This document shows, piece after piece, positions 16,990 through 25,102 of a stretch of 64,000 nucleotides of DNA. Under the pieces are notes generated by a model. It searched no databases, was not told the DNA's origin, and worked only from the letters and a program-made list of their open reading frames with translations. How positions within the stretch are numbered: position 1 is the first letter of the stretch; each line of letters starts with the position of its first letter. The stretch comes from Bosea sp. (in: a-proteobacteria) (GTDB lineage: Bacteria > Pseudomonadota > Alphaproteobacteria > Rhizobiales > Beijerinckiaceae), in the NCBI GenBank assembly GCA_023910605.1, contig JAAVVV010000001.1:186001-250000 (forward strand), given 5' to 3'. The position numbers and the translations under genes are program-made.

Positions 16990-17507
16990 TGCTGCTGGCG
17001 CTGACCCTCTTTCTCTATGGCGTGGTGGTGGCGCTGATGCTCATCGCCTGGCGCCGGCATGACGGCACGCTCAATCTCTCGGTCACTGCGGCGGTGCGCG
17101 AAGTGCTGCACCTGGCGCCACGGCTCGCGCTCGGTGTGATCGGGTCAGGCTTCATCGCGCAGGCCCTGCCGCAGGACCAGATCGTGAGCTGGTTCGGCCA
17201 GGGCAGCGGCATCCTGGGCGTCGCGCTTGCGGCGCTGGCAGGCGCCTTGACGCCGGGCGGGCCGGTTGTGGGCTTCGCGCTTGGCGCGGTGGCGCTGAAG
17301 GCCGGGGCGGGCCTGCCCCAGGTCATGGCCTTCGTCACCGGCTGGTCGCTCTATACGCTCAACCGGACGCTGATCTGGGAACTGCCCTACATGCCCGCAT
17401 GGTTCGTGCGGGCGCGGCTCATCGTGAGCCTGCCCTTCCCCTTCATCACAGCCGGGCTCGTGGCCTTGGTGCTGGCCTGGCCTGATCCCGGCGCGCTGCT
17501 GCGCTGA
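16989..17507 (+). CDS. permease half B (DUF318/ArsP-like)
   Basis: A 172-residue membrane protein that starts at an ATG overlapping the stop of half A (TGATG), so the two are translationally coupled. WFGQGSGILGVALAALAGAL and FVTGWSLYTLNRTLIWELPY mirror the corresponding parts of half A. The two probably form a heterodimer across the inner membrane. In related single-chain permeases both repeats are in one protein. Substrate unknown; arsenic or divalent-ion export is only a family-level possibility. Confidence 0.75.
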   Translation: MLLALTLFLYGVVVALMLIAWRRHDGTLNLSVTAAVREVLHLAPRLALGVIGSGFIAQALPQDQIVSWFGQGSGILGVALAALAGALTPGGPVVGFALGAVALKAGAGLPQVMAFVTGWSLYTLNRTLIWELPYMPAWFVRARLIVSLPFPFITAGLVALVLAWPDPGALLR

Positions 17508-17521
17508 CGCCCCTGCACGCT

Positions 17522-17812
17522 TCAGAAGACGAGGGGACGCAGATAACGCGCGATGACGCTCTGCAGGAAAAAGATGATCAGCAGCAGCACGATCGGCGAC
17601 AGATCGAGTCCGCCCAGATTGGGCATGACCTTGCGGATCGGCCGCAGCGCAGGCTCCGTGACCCGATAGAGGAAATCCCAGATCGTGCGCACCAGATCAT
17701 TGCTGGCGTTGATCACGTTGAACGCCACGAGCCAGCTGATGATGGCCGATGCGATGACCAGCCAGGTGTAAAGGCCGAGCGCAAGGTCGATGACATCGAG
17801 GACGGACTGCAT
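17522..17812 (-). CDS. YggT family membrane protein
   Basis: A 96-residue protein with two hydrophobic regions ([20 protein letters not shown] and [20 protein letters not shown]) flanking the conserved [21 protein letters not shown]. The YggT family is widespread in bacteria and often lies near cell-division or proline-biosynthesis genes; roles in osmotic shock and cell shape have been suggested. The ATG at 17812 gives the family-typical N-terminus. It converges with the permease pair, and tRNA-Ala lies behind it. Confidence 0.9.
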   Translation of the reverse strand: MQSVLDVIDLALGLYTWLVIASAIISWLVAFNVINASNDLVRTIWDFLYRVTEPALRPIRKVMPNLGGLDLSPIVLLLIIFFLQSVIARYLRPLVF

Positions 17813-17911
17813 GTGAGTGCTTCTCGGCTCAAGGAATAGACGCAAGCATGGCGCTGAAGCGCCGGCCGGATTGACAGCGATGCCCCGGCCGGCCTAAAAG
17901 CCGCTCGCTCT

Positions 17912-17987
<76 letters not shown>

Positions 17988-18335
17988 GGGCTTCTCCGTA
18001 AATCTTTGATTATCACGCTTTTTCTGTAGCAAAAAATTCAGATGAGCGTTGCTGATGAGCCTTATCCGATGCCGCGTTTTTGTCTGTCTTCTGAGGCAGG
18101 CGACACATTAATGCAAATTCAGAAGAACGCTTTTGTCTGAATTGGCGCAAGCGCGATAGTGAATACACGGATTTTGAGAATGTGAAGGCTTTTTTTGACC
18201 ATTACATTTCGATATTTTTTGATTTTGTTCGCGAAGAACTCAAAGTTGACGGAATTTAGCAAGATTCCGTCAAGGATGCTGCGCCAAGCACGAATGCCGC
18301 CGCCGCGCCCACCCGGCGGGACAAGCACCTCATGC

Positions 18336-18550
18336 ATATCTGGGCGCACGGGCGTTCGACATGGCAAGAGACTTCAGCGCGCACGCGCCGATCAAAGGTC
18401 GAGGTGCAGATCAGCCGCTACAGGCGCGTCGCCGGCGACGCGCTGCGATCATGCGGTGATCCTCAGCGAAAGACCGAAGTCAAAATCACCGTCAACGCTC
18501 TCAACCGCATGAATGAACTGGGCAGGCCTGCCTCAATCCGGGTCGCCTGA
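18336..18550 (+). pseudogene. C-terminal remnant of an IS5-family transposase
   Basis: The frame ending at 18550 reads RRSKVEVQISRYRRVAGDAL and then QRKTEVKITVNALNRMNELG, like the C-terminal E-region of IS5-type transposases (R-x-x-x-E-x-x-x-x-R-Y-K-x-x-x-G and LNRM-x-LG). The catalytic Asp residues and the N-terminus are absent. The stretch 17988-18335 before it is AT-rich relative to its neighbours and holds no gene that I can recognise. Confidence 0.55.
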
Positions 18551-18630
18551 AGCCGATGGGGAAAGGGGGGAACTGCGGTTCGGGCCATCTTCATGCAACA
18601 AGCTCGAACCGCACCACTCGTGGGGGCCCG

Positions 18631-19965
18631 TCAGCGGACGAGACGCACGGCTGTGGTTGTGGTTGTTGTGCCTCCCCCCGCGATCGTTTTGAACGCCGCC
18701 TTGAAGTCGTTGACCGAGTTGATCATGAAATGGCGGCTGGCCGATGCGCATCTCTGCAGATGGGGTGTGGCATTATTGTTGCCGGTGAGCTGAACGATTG
18801 CAACCTCGATGCCGGCTGCCTTCATGCGGCTGCACACATCCTCGAGATTGTCGAAGCCCCGTTTGGAGCCCATATTGCCGCCGTAGACCACTGCCGGGCC
18901 GCCGGTCGGCAGAACCTCATACCGGTATGCTTCGGTGCGTCCGTCGGTGACGTACACGGCGAGTTTGCGTCCGGTGCCGTAGTCCGCTGGGTAGTTTGCG
19001 CGTGCCCACTGATTTTTCCAGCGCGGGGACAGCATGCGCCATGCCCAGGCCATGCCCTCGTCGGGCCGGCCGGTTCCGCCGCCCCCCATGTCTTTGAGCG
19101 CCGGCACGAGCAGGCCAGGCCCCACTTGCGCCACGGTGGCTCTCTCGCCGAAACAATCGAAGGTGTAGGAATACCCGCCGGGGGCACTGGAGGGACGATT
19201 CTTAAAATACTTGAAGCTGGCCACGCTCGGCGGATCGTCGGTCAGCGTTTGGATCCGGCCACTGACGGTCTGCTCGCGCACATCGAGACAGCCATGCCAG
19301 CCCGACGGCTTCGAACCCGATGCCCAGGCACCGGCGCCATCGTGAAGCCGGACACGATCGGAGAAGGGCATGACGGTTCCCACGACGGAGCCGGCGCTGG
19401 CTCCCGTGAACATGTTGGTCACGAATTCCTGCATCGTGGCGATCGCAGTATCGTATTCCGCCTGTGAGGAAAACATGGAGTTGGTGATGTCGAAGGCGAC
19501 CACGAACTCGGCCTGCCCTGACACTGCCGTCGTGCCCTGCGCGGCCTCGGAAGCCACCGAGATATTCGAGCTAGAGAAGCCGAGCACGCGCGTCAACTGG
19601 TTGGGCACCTGGGCCGAGGCCTCGTACCGGAAGTGGCCATCGGCGACGCGGGTGAGTGTGCCCGCGCCCGGGTTGGCGTCTGAGACCTGGCTGAGATTTG
19701 CGCTGAACACAGCCTTGGCGACCTGGTTGCGCTCGGCCAGGGTCGCGCTCACTGGCATTCGGGCCGCGGCCAGCGTAGCGGCATCGGCTGCGCTCTGCAT
19801 GCTCACGCGAGTATTGCTCATCCTGTTGTAGTCGATGGCTGCGCCGACCAGGCCAACCATCGGAACGAGGGCCAGCCCAAAGATGAGTCCGACGGCGCCG
19901 CTTTCGGACCGCCCGAGGGATCTCATCATTTGATCGTTCCGGAGTTTGCGTATCGGCATTGGCAT
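18631..19965 (-). CDS. TadG-like pilus assembly protein with vWA domain
   Basis: About 444 residues. The N-terminus has the TadE/TadG signature: a basic start, then SESGAVGLIFGLALVPMVGL as a membrane segment followed by AAIDYNRMSNTRVSMQSAAD. A von Willebrand A-like domain follows from EFVVAFDITNSMFSSQAE (metal-site D-x-T-x-S) to KLAVYVTDGRTEA. Such proteins are secreted or anchored components of the Flp/Tad pilus system. No other tad genes are in the window, so this is an orphan. The start is the ATG at 19965; GTG at 19968 is an alternative. Confidence 0.85.
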   Translation of the reverse strand: MPMPIRKLRNDQMMRSLGRSESGAVGLIFGLALVPMVGLVGAAIDYNRMSNTRVSMQSAADAATLAAARMPVSATLAERNQVAKAVFSANLSQVSDANPGAGTLTRVADGHFRYEASAQVPNQLTRVLGFSSSNISVASEAAQGTTAVSGQAEFVVAFDITNSMFSSQAEYDTAIATMQEFVTNMFTGASAGSVVGTVMPFSDRVRLHDGAGAWASGSKPSGWHGCLDVREQTVSGRIQTLTDDPPSVASFKYFKNRPSSAPGGYSYTFDCFGERATVAQVGPGLLVPALKDMGGGGTGRPDEGMAWAWRMLSPRWKNQWARANYPADYGTGRKLAVYVTDGRTEAYRYEVLPTGGPAVVYGGNMGSKRGFDNLEDVCSRMKAAGIEVAIVQLTGNNNATPHLQRCASASRHFMINSVNDFKAAFKTIAGGGTTTTTTAVRLVR

Positions 19966-20395
19966 CACGAACTCGACCTCTTGAGACGGAAATGAACGTG
20001 ATCCTTATATCTTATAAAGTGTTGAAGATATACTATCAGAATGATACCGCCTTACTCCCGCGCGTTCTTCGTTTGTTAGGGTTAATTCACCAGCCCAGCA
20101 TGCTGCTCGAAGGGCGAATCGTGCGATTTCTTCGGGCGCATGGGAACAGTTGGCGATCAGGGGCTGAAGCTGCGTCGCAGGAGGATGGCAAATGCCTGGT
20201 GGCGGCCTATCGTAGAGGCAGGCTGGACGTTGGCGTGGGTGACGTCCCGGGACATGGTGCAGCTCGACGTTTGCCATCGTCCCGGCTGCGCGCCTTCAGC
20301 AGCGACTTGGCAGCCGGGCAGACGGCGGTGGCCATTGAATGGTCTTCGGGTGAGGCTCTGGTTTGCGACAACCAGGCGAACCTGAGGACGGCCAA
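19966..20395. other. intergenic stretch without a recognised gene
   Basis: About 430 bases upstream of the TadG-like gene. The first 100 bases are AT-rich and may hold its promoter. The small frames here show no motif that I can place. The region ends at an IS256-type transposase fragment, so it may be degraded mobile DNA. Confidence 0.5.
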
Positions 20396-20490
20396 ATGAC
20401 CCATCACATGATGGACCTTAGCACGATTGTGGAGAAGCCCCCCGACGCCGATATCCTGCGGGAGATGATCGGCTTTGTCGCCGACAGCAT
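20396..20490 (+). pseudogene. N-terminal remnant of an IS256-family transposase
   Basis: The frame from the ATG at 20396 reads MMDLSTIVEKPPDADILREM and IGFVADSMAK, closely like the N-terminus of IS256-type transposases of alphaproteobacteria (LVEKxPDADxLREMIGFAAE). Similarity ends after about 32 codons. It is a different subtype from the IS256 element at 39.4 kb, whose N-terminus is [17 protein letters not shown]. Confidence 0.6.
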
Positions 20491-20595
20491 GGCCAAGCCG
20501 GCTGTCATCGGCACAAGGAGCCAGATCACCGGTCTCCTTGCCGGCAGCGAAGGCACCACGGTTTCCACATCCGTCCGGTGATGTGGGACTGTTCG

Positions 20596-21282
20596 TCAGC
20601 CGGCCAGCAGGCTGATCAGTTCAGGAGCCCGCACGGTCACGTCGCCCTGCCGGGGACCGACCTCGATGATGCCCTGTTTCTGCAGCGCGCTCATGGTGCG
20701 GCAGACGGTCTCGAGAGACAGACCAAGGTAGTCGCCCATCTCGCCGCGCGTCAGGGGAACGTTCAGGCGGATCGGTCCGTGGCATGCGCGGGGGGATTGG
20801 AAAGGACGATCTCCAATGACGCGCGCCAACCGGAGCAGGAGTTGGCAAATCCGCTCCTGAGCCGTCTTGCGGCCAAGCGCCAGCAGATGGTCGTGGGTCC
20901 GCACAATCTGCCGCCCAGCCTGACGGGCCACGTCCCAGCCTGACATCCCCGCCCGTTCGAGATCGCACTGGCGCATCACGGAAAGGACTGTCGGCTGCAA
21001 GGCGATTGCGGTCTCATGATACGAGTGCTCGATTGCAAACCCGCAGAAGTCTCCCGGCAGGAGAATCTCCGCGAGTTGTCGCCGGCCATCCTCAAGGAAG
21101 AGTTCGAGCGCCACGGCGCCGCTCTCGACCCGGTAGAGATGCGTGACGGGATCCCCCTGGTGAAAGATGGCGCTTCGCTTCGCATATGCCCTGCAAAGCC
21201 CGACGGCCCCTCCTCCCTTGACGGGTTGGCGACCTTCACTGTCGTCGATCCGGACTGCCACGGGCGCATTGAAGGTCGCCAT
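20596..21282 (-). CDS. Crp/Fnr-family regulator, FixK-like
   Basis: A 228-residue protein: cyclic-nucleotide-type beta-roll (IFHQGDPVTHLYRVESGAVA) and a C-terminal helix-turn-helix (TRGEMGDYLGLSLETVCRTM). The recognition helix carries E191-T-V-C194-R195, where Fnr proteins have E-x-x-S-R. The N-terminus lacks the clustered cysteines of an Fe-S Fnr, so it is closer to FixK/FnrN-like proteins. The ATG at 21282 has AAGGAG seven bases upstream. Two Fnr-like palindromes nearby, before the alcohol dehydrogenase and kinase genes, are plausible targets; low-oxygen control is inferred. Confidence 0.85.
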   Translation of the reverse strand: MATFNAPVAVRIDDSEGRQPVKGGGAVGLCRAYAKRSAIFHQGDPVTHLYRVESGAVALELFLEDGRRQLAEILLPGDFCGFAIEHSYHETAIALQPTVLSVMRQCDLERAGMSGWDVARQAGRQIVRTHDHLLALGRKTAQERICQLLLRLARVIGDRPFQSPRACHGPIRLNVPLTRGEMGDYLGLSLETVCRTMSALQKQGIIEVGPRQGDVTVRAPELISLLAG

Positions 21283-21750
21283 CAAACTGCTCCTTGAGGG
21301 TAGGAAACATGCAGTAGCGTCATTGGGTTCCCTGCAATGTGGCATTTTAGGGAACTCTACGGATGTTTAGCGCAGTGCAGGATGGGTCGTGCAGCTCCGC
21401 CACCCCGTCGTTGATCCATCACAAACGGCACAGGCCGCTCATCGTGGCGCGGCTCACGCTTGGGGCAGGTTCACCATCGGAACGTCGAGGAGATAGCGGT
21501 CGTGGAAAGTGAGAATGCACGGGAATGGGTCGCTGTTCGGGCCCAGCATTCACAGACAGCTGCTACATCCGTTGCGGCGCCAGGACTGTCTGTCATTGCG
21601 CAGGAACCCAGCCTTGCCGCCAGCGTGCGCCGCAATGGGCTCAGCCATTCCGCCGTCCTTCCGCCGGGCGTCCTGTCCGACAAGGTCGTGCGCATGTCCC
21701 GCCGCAGCCTGATGATGGCCCGCTGAAGCGAAGGCGCCGAATGCGCCGGT
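21283..21750. other. intergenic region between crp-like gene and alcohol dehydrogenase
   Basis: About 470 bases. It should hold the promoter of the regulator. Near its middle the minus strand has a 31-codon frame (about 21463-21558) ending DRYLLDVPMVNLPQA and a stop, which looks like a coherent C-terminal fragment, but I cannot name the family. No long gene or IS motif is clear. Confidence 0.4.
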
Positions 21751-22824
21751 TCACGGCGTGATTGCAACCTTCAGCACGCCATCGCGCTGATGGGAGAACA
21801 GATCATAGGCCTTCTCGATGTCGTCGAGCCTGAAGCGATGGGTCACCAGCGGCGTGAGATCGACGCGGCCCGAGGCGACGACCTCCATCAGCCGCCGCAT
21901 CCGCTCCTTGCCGCCGGGGCACAAAGTGGAGACGATGGTGTGGTCGCCGAGCCCGGCGGCGAAAGCCCCGAGAGGAATTGTCAGGTCGCCGGAATAGACA
22001 CCGAGGCTCGACAGCGTGCCGCCTGGCCGGAGCACCTTGAGCGCCGCCTCGAAAGTGCCCTGCGTCCCCAGCGCCTCGATGGCGACATCGACCCCGCGCC
22101 CATCGGTCGCCGCCATGATGGCCTCGACCGGATCCTTCTCGCGGAAGTTGATCGCGATGTCAGCGCCAAGCTTCTTCGCCACCGCCAGCCTTTCCGGCAG
22201 GCGGTCCACGACAAGGATCCTGGTGGCGCCCATCAGACGGGCTCCTGCCGTGGCGCACAGTCCGATCGGGCCTTGCGCGAACACGGCGACCGTATCGCCG
22301 ATGCGGATACCCCCCCGTTCAGCCCCGCTGAAGCCGGTCGACATGATGTCGGGGCACATCAGCACCTGCTCGTCCGTCAACGCGTCGGGTACGGGGCTGA
22401 GGTTCGCCATCGCATCGGGAACGCAGACGAACTCGGCCTGGCAGCCGTCGATGGTGTTGCCGAAGCGCCAGCCGCCGATCGCCTTCCAGCCATGCTTCGT
22501 CCCGGCGCCGTCCTGCGAATGGCAACCGCACAGGCAGGCATTCGACCAGCCGCTCGGCGTGATGGCGCCTGCGATCACGCGCTGCCCCTCGCGATAACCG
22601 GTGACCGCTGAGCCGAGCTTCTCGATCACGCCGACCGGCTCGTGGCCGACGGTGAGACCGCTGGCGACGGGATACTCGCCCTTGAGGATATGCACGTCGG
22701 TGCCGCAGATGGTCGTGGTCGTGATGCGGATGAGCGCGTCCAGGGGGCCGATATCGGGAATTGGCTTCTCGTCGAGGACGATCCGGCCAGGCTCGACAAA
22801 GACAGCGGCCTTCATCCTGGGCAT
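21751..22824 (-). CDS. zinc-dependent alcohol dehydrogenase
   Basis: A 357-residue medium-chain dehydrogenase. The catalytic zinc site is CGTDVH, GHEP and PDIMSTG, the Cys-His-Asp set seen in bacterial NADP-dependent secondary alcohol dehydrogenases (Thermoanaerobacter/Clostridium type). The region with structural zinc in horse-liver-type enzymes is replaced by ITPSGWSNACLCGCHSQDGA. The NAD(P) motif is AQGPIGLCATAGARLMGA. The ATG at 22824 follows GAGGAG by seven bases. A Fnr-like box lies 56 bases upstream. A role in redox balance under low oxygen is likely; the substrate is unproven. Confidence 0.88.
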   Translation of the reverse strand: MPRMKAAVFVEPGRIVLDEKPIPDIGPLDALIRITTTTICGTDVHILKGEYPVASGLTVGHEPVGVIEKLGSAVTGYREGQRVIAGAITPSGWSNACLCGCHSQDGAGTKHGWKAIGGWRFGNTIDGCQAEFVCVPDAMANLSPVPDALTDEQVLMCPDIMSTGFSGAERGGIRIGDTVAVFAQGPIGLCATAGARLMGATRILVVDRLPERLAVAKKLGADIAINFREKDPVEAIMAATDGRGVDVAIEALGTQGTFEAALKVLRPGGTLSSLGVYSGDLTIPLGAFAAGLGDHTIVSTLCPGGKERMRRLMEVVASGRVDLTPLVTHRFRLDDIEKAYDLFSHQRDGVLKVAITP

Positions 22825-22879
22825 GGGCAATCTCCTCAAGTTTTCGTTGGTGAACGTGCCCCAAGCGTGAGCCGCAACA

Positions 22880-22893
22880 CTGATCTGCGTCAG
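22880..22893 (-). promoter_or_regulatory. Fnr-like box upstream of the alcohol dehydrogenase
   Basis: On the gene strand the site reads CTGAC-GCAG-ATCAG, one base per half away from the Fnr/FixK consensus TTGAT-N4-ATCAA. Its centre is about 62 bases before the ATG, which would put the transcript start about 21 bases before the ATG if the site works as a class II (-41.5) activator site. It overlaps the stop codon of the upstream kinase gene. Confidence 0.55.
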
Positions 22894-24485
22894 TCCCCGC
22901 TCAGCGTGCGACATTCGTGTGAAGCGAGCAGGTCACTGATCATCCGGGCGTTCCTTTCGACTGGCAGCGCGGCATCCAGCGTGATCCAGGCGATCTCGCC
23001 GGGATCGCGCGCGAGCTGCCTGTCGAGGACCTCGACCGTCGCATCCGAGGCGCCGCCGCGGCGCGCGGCGACCCGCGTGCGCAAGAGCGAGGGATCAGCG
23101 CGCAGCCAGAACCCGTGGACAGCCGCGCCGACGACGCGCGCGGCGGCCTCGATCTGTCCGCGGTCGGACGCCCGCTCGAACACGGCGTCGCACACGACGC
23201 TGGCACCCGCGCCAAGAAGACGCCGCGAGCGTTCGGCCAGACTCTCGTAGACCTTCACCGACACTTCCGCCCGGTAGGCATCGGCCGGCAACCTTGCCTC
23301 GGCCGGAGCGCCATGCAGCGCCTTGCGGATGCGGTCGCTCTCGACGATCCGGGCGCCGGGAGGCGAACCGAGATGGGGAGCGAGCGCATCGGCGAGTGTC
23401 GACTTGCCGGCGCCGCTCAGTCCGCCGATTGCGACCAGAATCGCGGGCCTGGATTCCAGCGCCGCATGGGCCAGAGCCAGGTAGCTGCGCGCTTTGTCCA
23501 GCAGCGCATTGGCCTGCGGTCCCCCATCCATGCTTTGCGTGGCGCTGACATGGGCGCGGACGGCGGCACGAACCCCGATCAGGAACGGCAACAGAACGTA
23601 GGCTTCGTCATGGCCGGCTACGTCAAGGTAGCGGTTGGCGGCCAGGTTCGCGAGCTGTCTAAGGTCGCAATGCCACAAATCCATCAGCAGGAAAGCCAGA
23701 TCGTACAACACATCGGTGGTGGCGAGTTCATCGTTGAACTCGATGCAGTCGAACAACCTTGGCCCGCCGTCGAGAAGGCAGATGTTCCGCAAGTGCAGAT
23801 CACCGTGACAGCGGCGGACGAGACCCTCCGACGCCCGGCGGTCCAGGAGGGTCCGATGCCGCTCCAGCTGTTCTGTGCAGGCCCGGGTGATCGCCTTGAT
23901 CTGCGCGTCGTCGAAGACGCCGCTCGTCCAGAACCCGGCCTCGTTGATCTTCAGCACCGCCGACATGCGGTCAGCCCCTCCCGCGCGCGGCCCGACAGGA
24001 GCCCCCGCGTGGAAGTCGGCGATCATGCACGCGACGCGGGTGATCATGCCTGCGTCCAGGTCACCCCGGACGGCCATGCGGTCGAGGAGCGCGGCCTGGT
24101 CGAAGCGCCGCATCTCGACCACTGCATCAAGCAGTTCGCCCTCTTCTCCCCTGATGAGTTCTCCGCCCGGCCGCCGCGAAATGGCATGGCAGCCGAGGTA
24201 GAGGCCTGGAGCGGTCATGGAATTCAACTCGACCTCGCGCCGGCAGGCTGCAAGCCGGAGCGCAGGCGTCGAGAAATCGACGTAAGGAAGCCGGACGGCG
24301 CGCTTCATCTTCCAGGCGCGATCACCTGCCAGGAAGATATGCGAGATGTGTGTGTCGATCCGCTCGACGGGAGCGCCGCCGTGGTTGCGCGGGTCCGTCA
24401 TCATCGCGATCACGTCAGCTTGCGGGTCTTCGATGGCGGGACACTCCGTGCGGCAAGGTCCGACAAAGCCGGCAGCATTCCTCAT
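22890..24485 (-). CDS. bifunctional APH-type phosphotransferase and P-loop kinase
   Basis: About 531 residues. The N-terminal half is an APH-like domain (VERIDTHISHIFLAGDRAWK; catalytic loop RRCHGDLHLRNICLL; LFDCIEFND). The C-terminal half is a P-loop kinase of the AAA_33 type with Walker A GGLSGAGKST and downstream ESDRIRKALHG. Such fusions are common beside universal stress proteins and dehydrogenases in oxygen-regulated clusters; their substrate is unknown. The start is uncertain: ATG at 24485 is chosen, but homologous sequence begins only near residue 25 (VIAMMTDP), so a start near 24404 is possible. Confidence 0.78.
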   Translation of the reverse strand: MRNAAGFVGPCRTECPAIEDPQADVIAMMTDPRNHGGAPVERIDTHISHIFLAGDRAWKMKRAVRLPYVDFSTPALRLAACRREVELNSMTAPGLYLGCHAISRRPGGELIRGEEGELLDAVVEMRRFDQAALLDRMAVRGDLDAGMITRVACMIADFHAGAPVGPRAGGADRMSAVLKINEAGFWTSGVFDDAQIKAITRACTEQLERHRTLLDRRASEGLVRRCHGDLHLRNICLLDGGPRLFDCIEFNDELATTDVLYDLAFLLMDLWHCDLRQLANLAANRYLDVAGHDEAYVLLPFLIGVRAAVRAHVSATQSMDGGPQANALLDKARSYLALAHAALESRPAILVAIGGLSGAGKSTLADALAPHLGSPPGARIVESDRIRKALHGAPAEARLPADAYRAEVSVKVYESLAERSRRLLGAGASVVCDAVFERASDRGQIEAAARVVGAAVHGFWLRADPSLLRTRVAARRGGASDATVEVLDRQLARDPGEIAWITLDAALPVERNARMISDLLASHECRTLSGD

Positions 24486-24501
24486 GCCAGGGGACAGGGC
24501 G

Positions 24502-24515
24502 CTGACCTGCGTCAG
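24502..24515 (-). promoter_or_regulatory. Fnr-like box upstream of the APH/kinase gene
   Basis: CTGAC-CTGC-GTCAG has perfectly inverted 5-base arms and resembles the box before the alcohol dehydrogenase (shared CTGA and GTCAG arms and TGC centre). It lies 17 bases before the ATG at 24485. If it activates from -41.5, the transcript would start near 24467 and the true start codon would be further in, such as 24404. Confidence 0.5.
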
Positions 24516-24615
24516 AGATGGCGCATCGAAAACAGGAAAGCGTGCCGGCGGGAGATTCACCATGCCCGCTCGCCGGACCGCGGACCAGCCAGACACCAGA
24601 CTGACAGAACCAGGC

Positions 24616-25000
24616 ATGTCGCAGATCATGGAGGCGTTGCTTCCGGTTGTCGGGCAAGCTGGGGAGACGGTCATGCGGCTCCGCACGGATGGCTTTCAGA
24701 CGCACGCGAAACCCGATGCATCGCCGGTCACGCCAGCCGATCTCGCAAGCCAATCTCGCCAGCCGATCTCGCAAGCCGATCTCGCAAGCCATGAGATGCT
24801 CGCGCGGGCGCTCGATGCGGCCTGCCCCGGCATGCCATTGATCAGCGAGGAGGATGTCGAAAGCCCTGCACGCGACGAGCCGTCTGCGTTCTTCCTGATC
24901 GACCCGCTCGACGCGACACGCGAGTTTTGCGCACGTCGGGAATGCTTCACGATCAACGTCGATCCCGCGGTCCGGGCAGGGCTGGCGGGCATCCCGCCAG
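24616..25000 (+). pseudogene. cysQ: cysQ-like 3'(2'),5'-bisphosphate nucleotidase, truncated
   Basis: The frame reads LLPVVGQAGETVMRL, KPDASPVTPADLA, PLISEEDVESP, LIDPLDATREF and ECFTINVDP, the N-terminal half of CysQ-type inositol-phosphatase fold enzymes that hydrolyse adenosine 3',5'-bisphosphate. The metal motif DPLDGT has become DPLDAT. Similarity stops after about 115 residues; CysQ is about 250. A tandem repeat at about 24733-24790 has added about 12 in-frame codons (ASQSRQPISQAD). The gene is dead or nearly so. Confidence 0.7.
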
Positions 25001-25102
25001 TGGACCGGGCCGACACCAATCCACCAGGGAGCCTGACCGCCAGTGAAAGGCCGTCAATCCTGCGCGGCCTGAACAAGGCTGGATCGGGGCGATTACCGAG
25101 AC

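Noticed and set aside
21460..21726. An 88-codon plus-strand frame that looked faintly like an IS66 TnpA helix-turn-helix.
   Set aside because: The similarity is a few residues only and there is no supporting neighbour; left as unannotated intergenic DNA.
24733..24790. Short tandem repeats that might have been a small CRISPR-like array.
   Set aside because: Units are about 13-18 bases and directly adjacent with no unique spacers, lie inside a coding remnant, and there are no cas genes.
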